In this document: in pieces, positions 1-9,397 of the stretch
Layout: each line of letters begins with the position of its first letter
Numbering within the stretch: the first letter of the stretch is position 1
Assembly (NCBI RefSeq): GCF_016907875.1
Contig: NZ_JAFBCU010000001.1
Span: 1,240,001-1,304,000, forward strand
Direction: 5' to 3'
Source of the DNA: Arthrobacter roseus
Lineage (GTDB): Bacteria; Actinomycetota; Actinomycetes; Actinomycetales; Micrococcaceae
Length of the DNA: 64,000 nt
Notes under the pieces: model-generated
What the model saw: only the letters and a program-made list of their open reading frames with translations
Databases searched by the model: none
What the model was told of the DNA's origin: nothing
Made by a program: the position numbers and the translations under genes

Positions 1-411
1 GTTCGTAGCCGCCCGTAGCGTGGATACCTCGAGAAAGACGGGTAGCCGGTACTCGAGATTCTGCCCCCGATCCTTTCTAGGCTTTATCCAGGAAGCACAT
101 CCACACCGCTTCCACTGGGTAAAAAATAATTGGGGTCTCGACATGCTTAATCATTTCTTTCTTTGCCACAACGCGCTATTTGTTCCGTCCACGGACGGCA
201 GAGCGCACCGGACGCACACCACTGCAGCGGACCTTTCACGGTCCTCCTGTCGGGTGCGTCCTCTACAGACGGAGCCGGCGGCGTTAGAGCCTTCCGAGAC
301 CAAGGCTTGTCCCCAGCCGTCGTCGGCTCCTTATTCATCAACTGGGGCTCTCCAGGGCAACGCAGTTGCGTTGCCCTGGAGAGAATGTACTCGCGGGGCA
401 CGGTGCCAACA
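1..411. other. Gene-free leader upstream of the exopolysaccharide operon
   Basis: No reading frame here has the character of a real gene. The stretch is locally AT-richer around 120-180, where a promoter for the downstream operon could lie, but I could not fix -35 and -10 boxes. It contains a 6-base inverted repeat (288-293 with 302-307) and the 36-base perfect palindrome described separately. The 3' end of an upstream gene is not recognisable. Confidence 0.6.
348..383. repeat. Perfect 17-base inverted repeat before the first EPS gene
   Basis: Two 17-base arms (348-364 and 367-383) are exact reverse complements around a 2-base centre. The right arm ends in GGAGAG, directly before an ATG at 385, and 28 bases before the ATG at 412 chosen as the start of the sugar transferase. 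There is no T-run after either arm, so it is not a typical intrinsic terminator. An operator for a dimeric regulator, or an RNA hairpin in the leader that attenuates the operon, are both possible. Confidence 0.85.
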
Positions 412-1965
412 ATGACGGAATATCGGGAATTCTTTGTTCCACACACAGGGTGGAGCCTCCAGCCAAAGACCACGCCAAAACCGGCCTGGCCCGGCGATGT
501 GGACGAACACAAAAATTTACCGTCCATCACCCCGGCAAGCACGAAAACCGTCACCGGTGTTCCCTGGCGGATGCGCTACCAGGCGTCTCTGCGCATCACG
601 GACTTCGTGATCATCGCCGCCGCCGCAATCCTCAGCGCGAACCTGCTCGGACGTGGCGTCGAAAGCACGGAGGTGGCTTTCGCACCCTCGTTTGCAGCAT
701 TGGCAGGACTCGTCTGGATTGGCATGATGTCCGGTTTCCGAACCCGTGATGCGCGTATTTTCGGCGTCGGAGCTCTGGAGTACAAACGAATTGTTCACGC
801 CAGTGCCGCCACCTTCGGGGCCTTCGCCGTCGTCGTCGTGCTGACCGGCGTCCAGGACTACCGAGGCCTCTTTCTCGTCACTTTTCCCACCGGCACTCTG
901 GCGTTGGTCGGCAGCCGGTGGATCTGGCGGAACTGGCTGACCAAACAACGCGAGTATGGGCACTTCCTGTCCCGCGTAGTGGTGGTCGGGCGGCTTCAGG
1001 ACGTCGAATACGTGAGCTCCCGTATCGCTAAAACCGCAGGAGCCGCCTATGACGTGGTGGGCGCAGTTGTTGAGGGCCCTTGCCCTGGGGACCGGCTCGG
1101 CGGTGCGGTGCACGGCATTCCACTGACCAGGGGCCTACGCAACGTTGAGCACACCGTCGCGGAGTCGGGAGCCGACGCCGTCATCGTGGCGGGACAGCTC
1201 CGCAAGGGAGGCAACTGGGTACGGGAACTCGGCTGGAACCTCGAACGCTCCGGGACCGAACTCGTCGTGGCATCTTCGCTGACCAATGTCGCAGGGCCTC
1301 GGATTCAGATGCGGCCCGTGGAGGGACTGCCGCTGATGCACGTGGAACTACCTCAGTTCACCGGTGGACGACACGTCGTCAAGCGTTGCATTGACATCAG
1401 CGCGGCCCTGCTGGCGCTCATTGTCCTGATGCCTTTGCTGCTGACCCTGGGCCTGCTCGTCGTCCGCGACAGCACCGGCCCTGCACTGTTCCGCCAGGAG
1501 CGAGTGGGAAGGCAAGGTGGAACCTTCCGAATGCTGAAGTTCCGCTCCATGGTCACCACAGCCGAAGCAGATCTTGAAAAGCTGCGCAAGGAAAATCAGG
1601 GCAATGGTGTTCTGTTCAAGCTGCGCGAAGATCCCCGAGTGACCCGTGTAGGCACGTGGATGCGCAAATACTCGCTCGATGAACTACCTCAGCTCTGGAA
1701 CGTCGTCAGGGGAGAGATGTCGCTCGTGGGCCCGCGCCCTCCGCTGCCCAGCGAAGTGAACTCCTACGCCGGACATACCCACCGCCGGCTCTACATCAAA
1801 CCCGGGCTGACCGGCCTGTGGCAGATTAACGGGCGCTCCGATCTGGACTGGGAAGAGAGCGTGCGGTTGGACCTCTACTACGTGGAGAACTGGTCCGTCA
1901 CCGGAGACCTCATGATCATGTGGCGCACCTTCAAAGTGATGCTCAAGCCGGAAGGGGCTTACTGA
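412..1965 (+). CDS. Polyprenyl-phosphate sugar-1-phosphate transferase (WcaJ/CpsE type), initiating EPS synthesis
   Basis: This enzyme would load the first sugar-phosphate onto undecaprenyl phosphate at the inner face of the membrane. From the ATG at 412 it has 517 residues, normal for the family. About four to five membrane segments lie at residues 65-180, then a CoA-binding-like soluble region, then a further hydrophobic segment at about 325-350. The C-terminal catalytic domain shows the family signatures KFRSM, DELPQLWNV, SLVGPRP and PGLTGLWQINGRS. The ATG at 385 is an alternative start, but its purine-rich stretch sits only a few bases away inside the palindrome. The next gene overlaps as TGATG, so this is the first gene of a coupled operon. 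Confidence 0.9.
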   Translation: MTEYREFFVPHTGWSLQPKTTPKPAWPGDVDEHKNLPSITPASTKTVTGVPWRMRYQASLRITDFVIIAAAAILSANLLGRGVESTEVAFAPSFAALAGLVWIGMMSGFRTRDARIFGVGALEYKRIVHASAATFGAFAVVVVLTGVQDYRGLFLVTFPTGTLALVGSRWIWRNWLTKQREYGHFLSRVVVVGRLQDVEYVSSRIAKTAGAAYDVVGAVVEGPCPGDRLGGAVHGIPLTRGLRNVEHTVAESGADAVIVAGQLRKGGNWVRELGWNLERSGTELVVASSLTNVAGPRIQMRPVEGLPLMHVELPQFTGGRHVVKRCIDISAALLALIVLMPLLLTLGLLVVRDSTGPALFRQERVGRQGGTFRMLKFRSMVTTAEADLEKLRKENQGNGVLFKLREDPRVTRVGTWMRKYSLDELPQLWNVVRGEMSLVGPRPPLPSEVNSYAGHTHRRLYIKPGLTGLWQINGRSDLDWEESVRLDLYYVENWSVTGDLMIMWRTFKVMLKPEGAY

Positions 1966-2663
1966 TGCGTAGCTGGGGAAACAGTCTAGGAAAGGCAGCC
2001 GCGGTGCTATTAACCGCTGCACTCTTGAGCTCGTGCTCAGCCGGTACCGATCCGTCCGTGAAAGGTTCAGCGTCGCCCGGCACGACAGCCAATGATCAGG
2101 CAGCAAGTCAGATCAAAGGGCAGAACAGCAACAAAGTAAAAGACCCCAAGCCGACGCCGGAGCCGGGCGATCCGACAGGACCCAAAGGGGGGCCGGCTTT
2201 TGAGGCGAAAGAATCCGCCCCGGCACCCGTGGAGCGCGGTAAGTCAGCGGCCAAAAATCGAGTCAAGGCAGCCGAGGCGAACTTTCGGAAGCCAGTAAAG
2301 TTCACCGATGGCGTGAGCGTCAGCACCGGCGGGTTTCTGCACGGAACCATCGAGGGAGAGGGCGCTGGCATTGTCCAAGGAGCTCCCTACGTAGTCATCG
2401 ACGTAACCGTGCGAAATAGCTCGAAGAAGCCGTTCGACGTCTCAACTGTGGTTCCAACCATGGTCTATGGGGACGCCAGTATTGCCGCGGCACCCCTGTA
2501 CTCGGGAGTCGAAGTACAGGATCTGTCCGGGACCGTCGCCGCTGGCCAGGAGCAGAAAGCCCGCTACGCATTCCAGGTTCCGGCCGATGCAGCAAAGGGC
2601 ACGCTCTACCTCGATCTCAACGGGACTCACCAGCCCGCGGTATTCACCGGGGACCTACCGTGA
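1965..2663 (+). CDS. Secreted lipoprotein with a DUF4352-like Ig-type domain
   Basis: This 232-residue protein starts with a lipoprotein signal (charged start, hydrophobic AAAVLLTAALL, lipobox LSSC with Cys at about residue 25), so it should be anchored to the outer face of the membrane. A Pro/Gly/Lys-rich linker follows to about residue 85. The C-terminal half (about 100-232) has alternating beta-strand character with YVVIDVTVRNSSKKPFDV, typical of DUF4352-like Ig folds. The start overlaps the sugar transferase stop as TGATG. Its exact job is unknown; its position between the initiating transferase and the flippase suggests a role in export or surface attachment of the polymer. Confidence 0.75.
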   Translation: MRSWGNSLGKAAAVLLTAALLSSCSAGTDPSVKGSASPGTTANDQAASQIKGQNSNKVKDPKPTPEPGDPTGPKGGPAFEAKESAPAPVERGKSAAKNRVKAAEANFRKPVKFTDGVSVSTGGFLHGTIEGEGAGIVQGAPYVVIDVTVRNSSKKPFDVSTVVPTMVYGDASIAAAPLYSGVEVQDLSGTVAAGQEQKARYAFQVPADAAKGTLYLDLNGTHQPAVFTGDLP

Positions 2664-3934
2664 AATCAACGCTGCCTTTCAGCTTTCGGGGAGCCGCAGG
2701 TGCCCTCGGCGCACAGTCCAGTCAAGCGGCCGGCAGCTTCGTTATGCTCACCATCGCTGCCCGGACACTAGACCTAGAAGGACTCGGCCGACTCGCGGTC
2801 CTCTACGGGGTGCTAGTACTCTGTGCAGCGCTAGCCAGCGGTTTCGTCGGAGATTCCCTGACCGTCCTGGATCGGGCGTCACGCCCGCTGCGTGCAGGGC
2901 TGGAACTCTGGCTCCTCATCCTGGGCGGCGGATCCGCCGTCGTCGTGCCCTTCATCTGCCTCATCACGGGCTTCACATCGCCGGTGGAATCGCTGCTCCT
3001 TTCAGTGCTGATCGCAACCTTTGTCGGTGCAGAGATCATGCGCAGAGTGCTGATGGCGAACCTTCTCTTCCCCCGCATCGTCGTCTCCGACACCGTGTCG
3101 CTGGTCATCGGCGTTGTCGTCATCGTCCTCTGGGCCGGATCTGGGCAACTCAGTCTGGCCGCCTTCCTCCTCGGATTCGGGTTGGGGCGCCTGGGAGCGA
3201 CCGTCTGCTCGATCCTGCTCATCCCTGCATCTGAACGGTTCCTCGTCCCGCTGCGGGAGGCCGACTGGCGCGCCGTTGCCGCATACGGCAGCTGGCGTGC
3301 GGCGCAGGCAACTCTTCGACCGGCACTGATGACCGGCATCCGCCTCAGTCTGGTCTTCATCGTGGCCCTTGCCGCAGCAGGTCAACTGGAAATCGCCAGG
3401 ATCTACGCAGCGCCCGCCATGCTGTGCGTAGGCGGAATGTCCTCCTATCTGTTCGCCTCGTTCGCACGAGCCAAGACGTCTTCCATGCGCCGTATGCTCG
3501 CTCAAGCCGACCGCGGAGTGGTGATCCTGCTGCTCGCGACAATGGCGATCACCGCTGTAGCGCTGGCCGCACTTCCAGTGACCGGAGAGCTGCTCACAGG
3601 CAGTGACCCGGACTTCATGGCGGTCCTCGGGTGGCTCGCCTATGCGACTTCCGCCGCTGCCGTCACACCCTATGGCGCCCTGGCCGCAGTCCGTGCCAGT
3701 CCGCGGCGGGTTTTCACGATCCGGCTACTGGACACCACAGTGTCTCTGGGCGCCGTCGTCGTGGTCCTACAGCTAACCGGCGCCTTCGAGTTGGCACCGC
3801 TTGTAGCAGCTATCGGTTCAGTCGCCGGTGGCATCGCTCTCCGCTTCTTCCTGTTGGCGCCACTCGCACGCGTCGACGAGGACAACACTTTCACCACATC
3901 ACTGCACGGAAGGCAGTTGGGCACCCATGTATAA
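2660..3934 (+). CDS. Polysaccharide flippase-like membrane protein (Wzx type)
   Basis: The protein has 424 residues and is hydrophobic throughout, with about twelve predicted membrane helices and few charged loops, as in the MATE/MVF-related polysaccharide exporters. It probably flips lipid-linked repeat units to the outer face. Translation starts at GTG, overlapping the lipoprotein stop as GTGA. The assignment rests on topology, length and operon context rather than on a short diagnostic motif, so another multispanning transporter is possible. Confidence 0.72.
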   Translation: MKSTLPFSFRGAAGALGAQSSQAAGSFVMLTIAARTLDLEGLGRLAVLYGVLVLCAALASGFVGDSLTVLDRASRPLRAGLELWLLILGGGSAVVVPFICLITGFTSPVESLLLSVLIATFVGAEIMRRVLMANLLFPRIVVSDTVSLVIGVVVIVLWAGSGQLSLAAFLLGFGLGRLGATVCSILLIPASERFLVPLREADWRAVAAYGSWRAAQATLRPALMTGIRLSLVFIVALAAAGQLEIARIYAAPAMLCVGGMSSYLFASFARAKTSSMRRMLAQADRGVVILLLATMAITAVALAALPVTGELLTGSDPDFMAVLGWLAYATSAAAVTPYGALAAVRASPRRVFTIRLLDTTVSLGAVVVVLQLTGAFELAPLVAAIGSVAGGIALRFFLLAPLARVDEDNTFTTSLHGRQLGTHV

Positions 3935-6900
3935 GAATCCGGCACCCGGTTTCACCCGCACTCGACGCGGCACTCTGCTCAAACGTGCACTGGCAGTGCT
4001 CGCATCCTTCTCCCTCGTCGCAACGTTCGCGACGGCGATGCCGGCCATGGCCGCTGGCGAACCAGAAGCCGCCGCGCCATTGCCAGCCACCGTTAGCGCC
4101 GACCTCCTGCGGACGCCGCAGATCAACGGCGTCGTCTGGAGCGTTGCGGTCAACGGCAACACCGCTTACGCAGTGGGAGCCTTCACCCGGGCCAGGCCAT
4201 CTGGTGTAGCTGTCGGCGGAGCAGGGGAAGTTGTCCGGAACAACGCCATGGCTTTCGACATCCCCAGCGGCACGATCCTTCCCTGGAACCCCAACTTCAA
4301 TGCGCAGGCCCGAACCGTGGACATCAGCCCGGACAAGACCCAACTGTTCGTCGGTGGCGACTTCACGGCAGCCAGCGGTCAAGCTCGTAGCAAGATCGCA
4401 GCCTTCAGCATGGCCAACGGCGCGCTGAACCCGAACTTTCAGACCAGCGTCGGTGGCACAGTCCTGGCCATCTCCATCACCGCGGACACCGTCTACATCG
4501 GCGGCTCCTTCGGCAGCGTAGGGGCGGAGTCCCGCTCCAACCTTGCCGCCTTGAAACGCTCCAATGCCGAGAGGCTGCCGTGGGCTCCTACCACGGACGA
4601 TATTGTCCACGGAGTGCTGGCCACGGCGGATAACAGCCGAGTGGTAGTCGGTGGCCGGTTCCAGAATCTCAACGGTGCGCGCAAGATCGGGATCGGTGCC
4701 GTGGATGGCTCAAGCGGCGCAACGATTGCGTGGGCCAGCACACCTATCCCCGCCACGCAGGGGACCAACACCTCCTGGGTCACGAACATGATTCTCCGCG
4801 ACGGTGTTGTTTACGCCTCCGCAAACGGCATGGGCGGACACTGGTTTGACGGACGCTTCGCCGCTAAATTCGATACCGGCGACCTCGTCTGGCTGGATAA
4901 TTGCTATGGAGCCAGCACTGACATCACGGTCATGGGCAAGGTCATGTACAGCGTTTCCCACGCCCACGACTGCACCTCAGTGGGGGGATTCCCCGAGGAA
5001 AATCCGCAGGTATGGAAGCGCGCGCTCGCTGAGACCATCTATCCCACCGGAACGGATCAGGCGCCGCCGTCGAATAATAGCTCGTATTCGGGCCAGCCGG
5101 TGCCCACACTGCTGCATTGGTATCCCAGCATCAATACCGGTTTCTACACCGGGCAATATCAGGGTGGTTGGGCCATGGACAACAACGGCACGTACCTTGT
5201 CACAGCCGGTGAATTCACCAGGGTCAACGGTGCAAATCAACAGGGCTTGGCTGTTTTCGCTAACCGCGACACGGCACCGAACAAAGTCCGGCCCGAGTAC
5301 ACCCCTGACCTCAAGCCATCAGTACTTTCGCTCTCCAGCGGTACGGCCCGCGTTGCATGGCCTACCACCTGGGATTACGACGATGAGACGCTCACCTACG
5401 ACGTTCTCAGGGACAACAGTCTGACGCCCGTGGGTTCGGTAGAGCAGGCATCCATTTGGTGGAAGGGCAAGAGCCTCGGGATCGTGGACAAGGACCTTCC
5501 TGTTGGTTCAACGCACACCTACCGGATCAGGGTTAGCGACCCCTCGGGTAACCAGTACATTGGTCCCCGCTCAGAGCCTCTGACAATTAGCGATGCCCAA
5601 ACGGGGCCTTATGCCACCATGATCAAGACCGATGGCGCCACCTCCTACTACCGCCTTGATGAACCAACCGGGCCAGTGGTCTACGATCATGCAGGCTTCT
5701 CGGATGCGGATGCTGGCAACGGCGTGAGCCGTGGGGCAGGCGGTGCTGTTGAAGGCAATGCCGCTTCGGTTCTCAGCGGATCGTCGTCGGCCAGTATCAC
5801 CGGACGCACCTCGCAGCCAGCACCGGACACGTTCACAGCAGAGGCCTGGTTCAAGACCGGCACCAATTTTGGTGGTCGCATCATCGGGTACGGGAATTCG
5901 CGCACCGGCTCCTCCGGCAGCTATGACCGGCATGTATATATGGATAATTCGGGCCGGATCTGGTTTGGAGTGTGGACCGGACAGGCCTCGACTCTGAACA
6001 CAGCCAAGACGTACAACGACAATGAGTGGCACCTGGTGACTGCGTCAATGGGTGCTGAGGGAATGGTACTTTCCATTGACGGCGTGCGGGTGGGCCAGCG
6101 TGCGGATACCACCAAGGGTCAGGCCTACGACGGCTACTGGCGGATCGGACACGACAACCTGAACGGTTGGCCAAGCCGTCCTTTGTCTACTGGCATTGCA
6201 GCAGACATCGATGAAGTTGCCATCTACCCGACCGTGCTGGACCGGAGTACCGTCGCTGCGCACTACAACGCCAGCGGTAGGACAGCGGACATTCCGGCTC
6301 CTCCCACTGATGAGTATGGCAAGGCCGTCTACGCCGATGATCCGTCCATCTACTGGAAGCTCGACGACGCTGCCTCCAGTACGGGCGCCGCGGACACCAG
6401 CCTGTCCAATAACGACGCCCGGACAGAGGGCACCGTGACCAAGGCCGTGGCAGGAGCTATTCCAGGCTCCGGCGGTACGGCCTTCGGTTTCAACGGTTCC
6501 GACGCCATGGCTGCAGCCACTCAATCGGTGACGAATCCGAGCGTCTACTCAGTAGAAGCCTGGTTCAAAACCACCACGGACCGTGGCGGCAAGATCATCG
6601 GTTTCGGTAATTCAAACTCCGGCCTCTCTTCCAATTACGACCGACACGTCTACATGCAGGATGACGGGAAGCTGGTGTTCGGAACGTACACGGGAACCAC
6701 TCACACGATCACCACTGACGGCGCGTTCAACGATGGCACCTGGCACCATGTGGTGGCCTCACAATCCGGGACCGGTATGAAGCTGTATGTCGACAGCGTC
6801 CTTAAAGGCACCGATCCGGAGACCGGCGCTGAACCGTACACCGGTTACTGGCGGATCGGCGGAGACCGCACCTGGGGTTCGGCGAGTTCCTGGTTCAACG

Positions 6901-9383
6901 GCGCCATCGATGAGGCTGCTGTCTACACCCACGAACTCAGCCATGAACGGGTGAAAGCGCACTACGCCTTTGGTGGTTTGGTCAACCAGAATCCGACGGC
7001 CGCGTTCGAGTCAGCGGTGGACGGTCAGAACGTGGTCTTCAATGGCGAATCATCAACGGACCCAGATGGTTCCATCGCCAATTGGGAGTGGGACTTCGGT
7101 GACGGCACAACCGGCACAGGAGACAACATCCAGCACCAGTACGACGGCGTCAAAACGTACACCGTGAAACTCACGGTCACCGATAATGCAGGAGCCAAAA
7201 CCACGCTCTCGCAGGACGTGACAACTGAGTTGGCCAACCAGTTCCCGACGGCTTCGTTCACACAACAGAGCACTGGACTGGCCGCGTCGTTTGACGCAAC
7301 GGGTTCCGCAGACGCGGACGGCACCATTGCCGCCTACAGCTGGGACTTCGGTGACGGAGCTACAGAGACTGGGGCGACGTCGTCGCACACCTACGCAGCC
7401 GATGGCACTTACTCGGTAACTCTGCAGGTCAGTGACGACGACGGCGATTCGACGTCGTTGACGCAGGACATCACCGTGACCAATGGGGCGCCGACGGCGT
7501 CTCTGACAGCAGAGATCTCAGCGCTGGACGTGACGTTTGACGGCGGGGGATCGACGGACTCGGATGGCACCATAGCCGCCTGGGCCTGGGACTTCGGTGA
7601 CGGAACCACGGGCACGGGTAAGACAGCGAATCATGTGTACGCGGCTGCCGGAACGTATGAGGTCGCCCTGACGGTCACAGATGCACTGGGGGCCACGGGC
7701 TCAACGACCACCAGTATCACTGTTGACGCCGCCAACCAGGGGCCGGCAGCAGCATTCACGTCGGAGGTTCAGGATCTGGCCGTTACCGTGGATGCGGCGG
7801 GGTCGACCGATCCTGACGGAACGATCGAAAGTTACGCCTGGAACTTCGGTGATGGGGCAACGGCTACGTCGGTAACGGCGTCGCACACCTACGCTGACGC
7901 CGGAACCTTTTCAGTGACCCTGACGGTAACGGACAACCGAGGCGCTTCGGCAACCAACACTGTTGACGTCACGGTGACCGCCCCTGCGCCTGAGCTACCT
8001 TCAGCGGCATTCACTTCTTCGGTGAATGGCACTACAGCCGTATTCGATGCCAGCGGTTCTAGTGCACCAGCAGGCAATATCGCCGCTTACGAATGGGATT
8101 TCGGTGATGGGACTGCCGGCACCGGCGTCACACCATCGCATGCGTACGCGGAAGCTGGCCAGTTCACCGTCACTCTGACGGTCACCGATAACGTTGGTGG
8201 CAAGGGGACAGTCAGCCAGGAAGTGGTGGTGGAGAGCGTCAGCGCACCAGTAGCCAGCATCGAAACCGTCGTCACTGGACGATCCATCGCTGTCGACGGT
8301 AGCGGATCCACCTCCGGCAACGGCAACATCACCTCCTACGAGTGGGACTTCGGCGACGGCACCACAGCATCGGGCGCGACGGCGGACCACACCTATGGTG
8401 AGGACGGAACCTACACGGTGCAACTCACCGTGACTGACGCCAGTGGAGCGACATCAACAACAAGTTCGCCCATCGAAATCAGCAATGCACTACCGGCTGC
8501 GGAATTTACCTCCACCGTCAACGGACTCAAGGTCACCTTCGATGCTGCGGCTAGTAGTGATCCGGACGGCACAGTAACCGGATATACCTGGAGCTTCGGT
8601 GACGGGGCTACCGCCACGGGAGCAACGGCAGCACATACATATGCGGGAGCCGGAGACCAAGAAGTAAGCCTCACCGTCACCGATAACTCCGGTGGTACCA
8701 ACTCCATCACTCGAACCGTCACAGTGGCAGACCCCGATCCGGAGCCGTTGGCCTACGTGAAGGACTCCTTTACGAGAACGGCTACAAACGGCTGGGCGTC
8801 GGCGGAAACGGGCGGCGCATACGGCTACTTCGGATCGTCGTCGACGTTCACAGTAGACGGCGGCGTGGGCCGAATCCGCATGGCCAGTCCAGGATCCGGA
8901 CCATCGGCGTACCTGAACTCGGTCTCTTCGACGGACACCGAAATTCGGGTGGGGCTGGGCAATGACAAGGCGGCCACCGGAGGCGGAATTTACGATTACG
9001 TGATGGTCCGCGATGTGACCGGAGAGGGTGCCTATCTAGCCAAAGTTCGTTTTCGGGCCAACGGCGACATTGCGATCAGCCTCAATCGGGGCGAGACGTA
9101 CCTGACCAACGAGACGGTCATCTCCGGTCTGGGCTACCAGCCGGGCGACCAGCTGACTCTTCGGGTCCAGGCCGTGGGCACTTCACCAACAACGCTGCGC
9201 GCAAAGATCTGGAAAGCAGGAGCCGCAGAGCCTGTTCAATGGCAGCTGACAGCCTCGGATAACACATCTGCAATGCAGGCTCCTGGCCGGATTCGTTTCA
9301 AGTCATATCTGTCCGGCAGCTCAACCAACGCCCCCGTGCACTCCCTCTGGGACAACGTGTGGGCCGGTCGGACGCAACCATGA
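3927..9383 (+). CDS. Large secreted PKD/LamG surface protein of the EPS locus
   Basis: This is an 1,818-residue exported protein. Modules in order: signal peptide (about 1-45, ending AMPAMAAG); a propeller-like region with repeats of the AVGAFT / VGGDFT / IGGSFG type (about 60-450); an FN3-like domain (about 455-555); two LamG-type jelly rolls (about 560-790 and 795-1015); seven PKD repeats with WDFGDGTT-like motifs (about 1020-1607); and a C-terminal jelly-roll module (about 1609-1818) that recurs in the beta-helix protein at 14014-16566. There is no LPXTG or C-terminal membrane anchor. The start overlaps the flippase stop by 8 bases, with GGAAGG upstream. It probably binds or organises the polysaccharide at the cell surface; this role is inferred. 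Confidence 0.85.
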   Translation: MYKNPAPGFTRTRRGTLLKRALAVLASFSLVATFATAMPAMAAGEPEAAAPLPATVSADLLRTPQINGVVWSVAVNGNTAYAVGAFTRARPSGVAVGGAGEVVRNNAMAFDIPSGTILPWNPNFNAQARTVDISPDKTQLFVGGDFTAASGQARSKIAAFSMANGALNPNFQTSVGGTVLAISITADTVYIGGSFGSVGAESRSNLAALKRSNAERLPWAPTTDDIVHGVLATADNSRVVVGGRFQNLNGARKIGIGAVDGSSGATIAWASTPIPATQGTNTSWVTNMILRDGVVYASANGMGGHWFDGRFAAKFDTGDLVWLDNCYGASTDITVMGKVMYSVSHAHDCTSVGGFPEENPQVWKRALAETIYPTGTDQAPPSNNSSYSGQPVPTLLHWYPSINTGFYTGQYQGGWAMDNNGTYLVTAGEFTRVNGANQQGLAVFANRDTAPNKVRPEYTPDLKPSVLSLSSGTARVAWPTTWDYDDETLTYDVLRDNSLTPVGSVEQASIWWKGKSLGIVDKDLPVGSTHTYRIRVSDPSGNQYIGPRSEPLTISDAQTGPYATMIKTDGATSYYRLDEPTGPVVYDHAGFSDADAGNGVSRGAGGAVEGNAASVLSGSSSASITGRTSQPAPDTFTAEAWFKTGTNFGGRIIGYGNSRTGSSGSYDRHVYMDNSGRIWFGVWTGQASTLNTAKTYNDNEWHLVTASMGAEGMVLSIDGVRVGQRADTTKGQAYDGYWRIGHDNLNGWPSRPLSTGIAADIDEVAIYPTVLDRSTVAAHYNASGRTADIPAPPTDEYGKAVYADDPSIYWKLDDAASSTGAADTSLSNNDARTEGTVTKAVAGAIPGSGGTAFGFNGSDAMAAATQSVTNPSVYSVEAWFKTTTDRGGKIIGFGNSNSGLSSNYDRHVYMQDDGKLVFGTYTGTTHTITTDGAFNDGTWHHVVASQSGTGMKLYVDSVLKGTDPETGAEPYTGYWRIGGDRTWGSASSWFNGAIDEAAVYTHELSHERVKAHYAFGGLVNQNPTAAFESAVDGQNVVFNGESSTDPDGSIANWEWDFGDGTTGTGDNIQHQYDGVKTYTVKLTVTDNAGAKTTLSQDVTTELANQFPTASFTQQSTGLAASFDATGSADADGTIAAYSWDFGDGATETGATSSHTYAADGTYSVTLQVSDDDGDSTSLTQDITVTNGAPTASLTAEISALDVTFDGGGSTDSDGTIAAWAWDFGDGTTGTGKTANHVYAAAGTYEVALTVTDALGATGSTTTSITVDAANQGPAAAFTSEVQDLAVTVDAAGSTDPDGTIESYAWNFGDGATATSVTASHTYADAGTFSVTLTVTDNRGASATNTVDVTVTAPAPELPSAAFTSSVNGTTAVFDASGSSAPAGNIAAYEWDFGDGTAGTGVTPSHAYAEAGQFTVTLTVTDNVGGKGTVSQEVVVESVSAPVASIETVVTGRSIAVDGSGSTSGNGNITSYEWDFGDGTTASGATADHTYGEDGTYTVQLTVTDASGATSTTSSPIEISNALPAAEFTSTVNGLKVTFDAAASSDPDGTVTGYTWSFGDGATATGATAAHTYAGAGDQEVSLTVTDNSGGTNSITRTVTVADPDPEPLAYVKDSFTRTATNGWASAETGGAYGYFGSSSTFTVDGGVGRIRMASPGSGPSAYLNSVSSTDTEIRVGLGNDKAATGGGIYDYVMVRDVTGEGAYLAKVRFRANGDIAISLNRGETYLTNETVISGLGYQPGDQLTLRVQAVGTSPTTLRAKIWKAGAAEPVQWQLTASDNTSAMQAPGRIRFKSYLSGSSTNAPVHSLWDNVWAGRTQP

Positions 9384-9397
9384 ACAGGGGACACACA

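Noticed and set aside
1-554. Small open frames in the leader, on both strands
   Set aside because: No domain, no ribosome site, and mutually overlapping frames of unusual composition.
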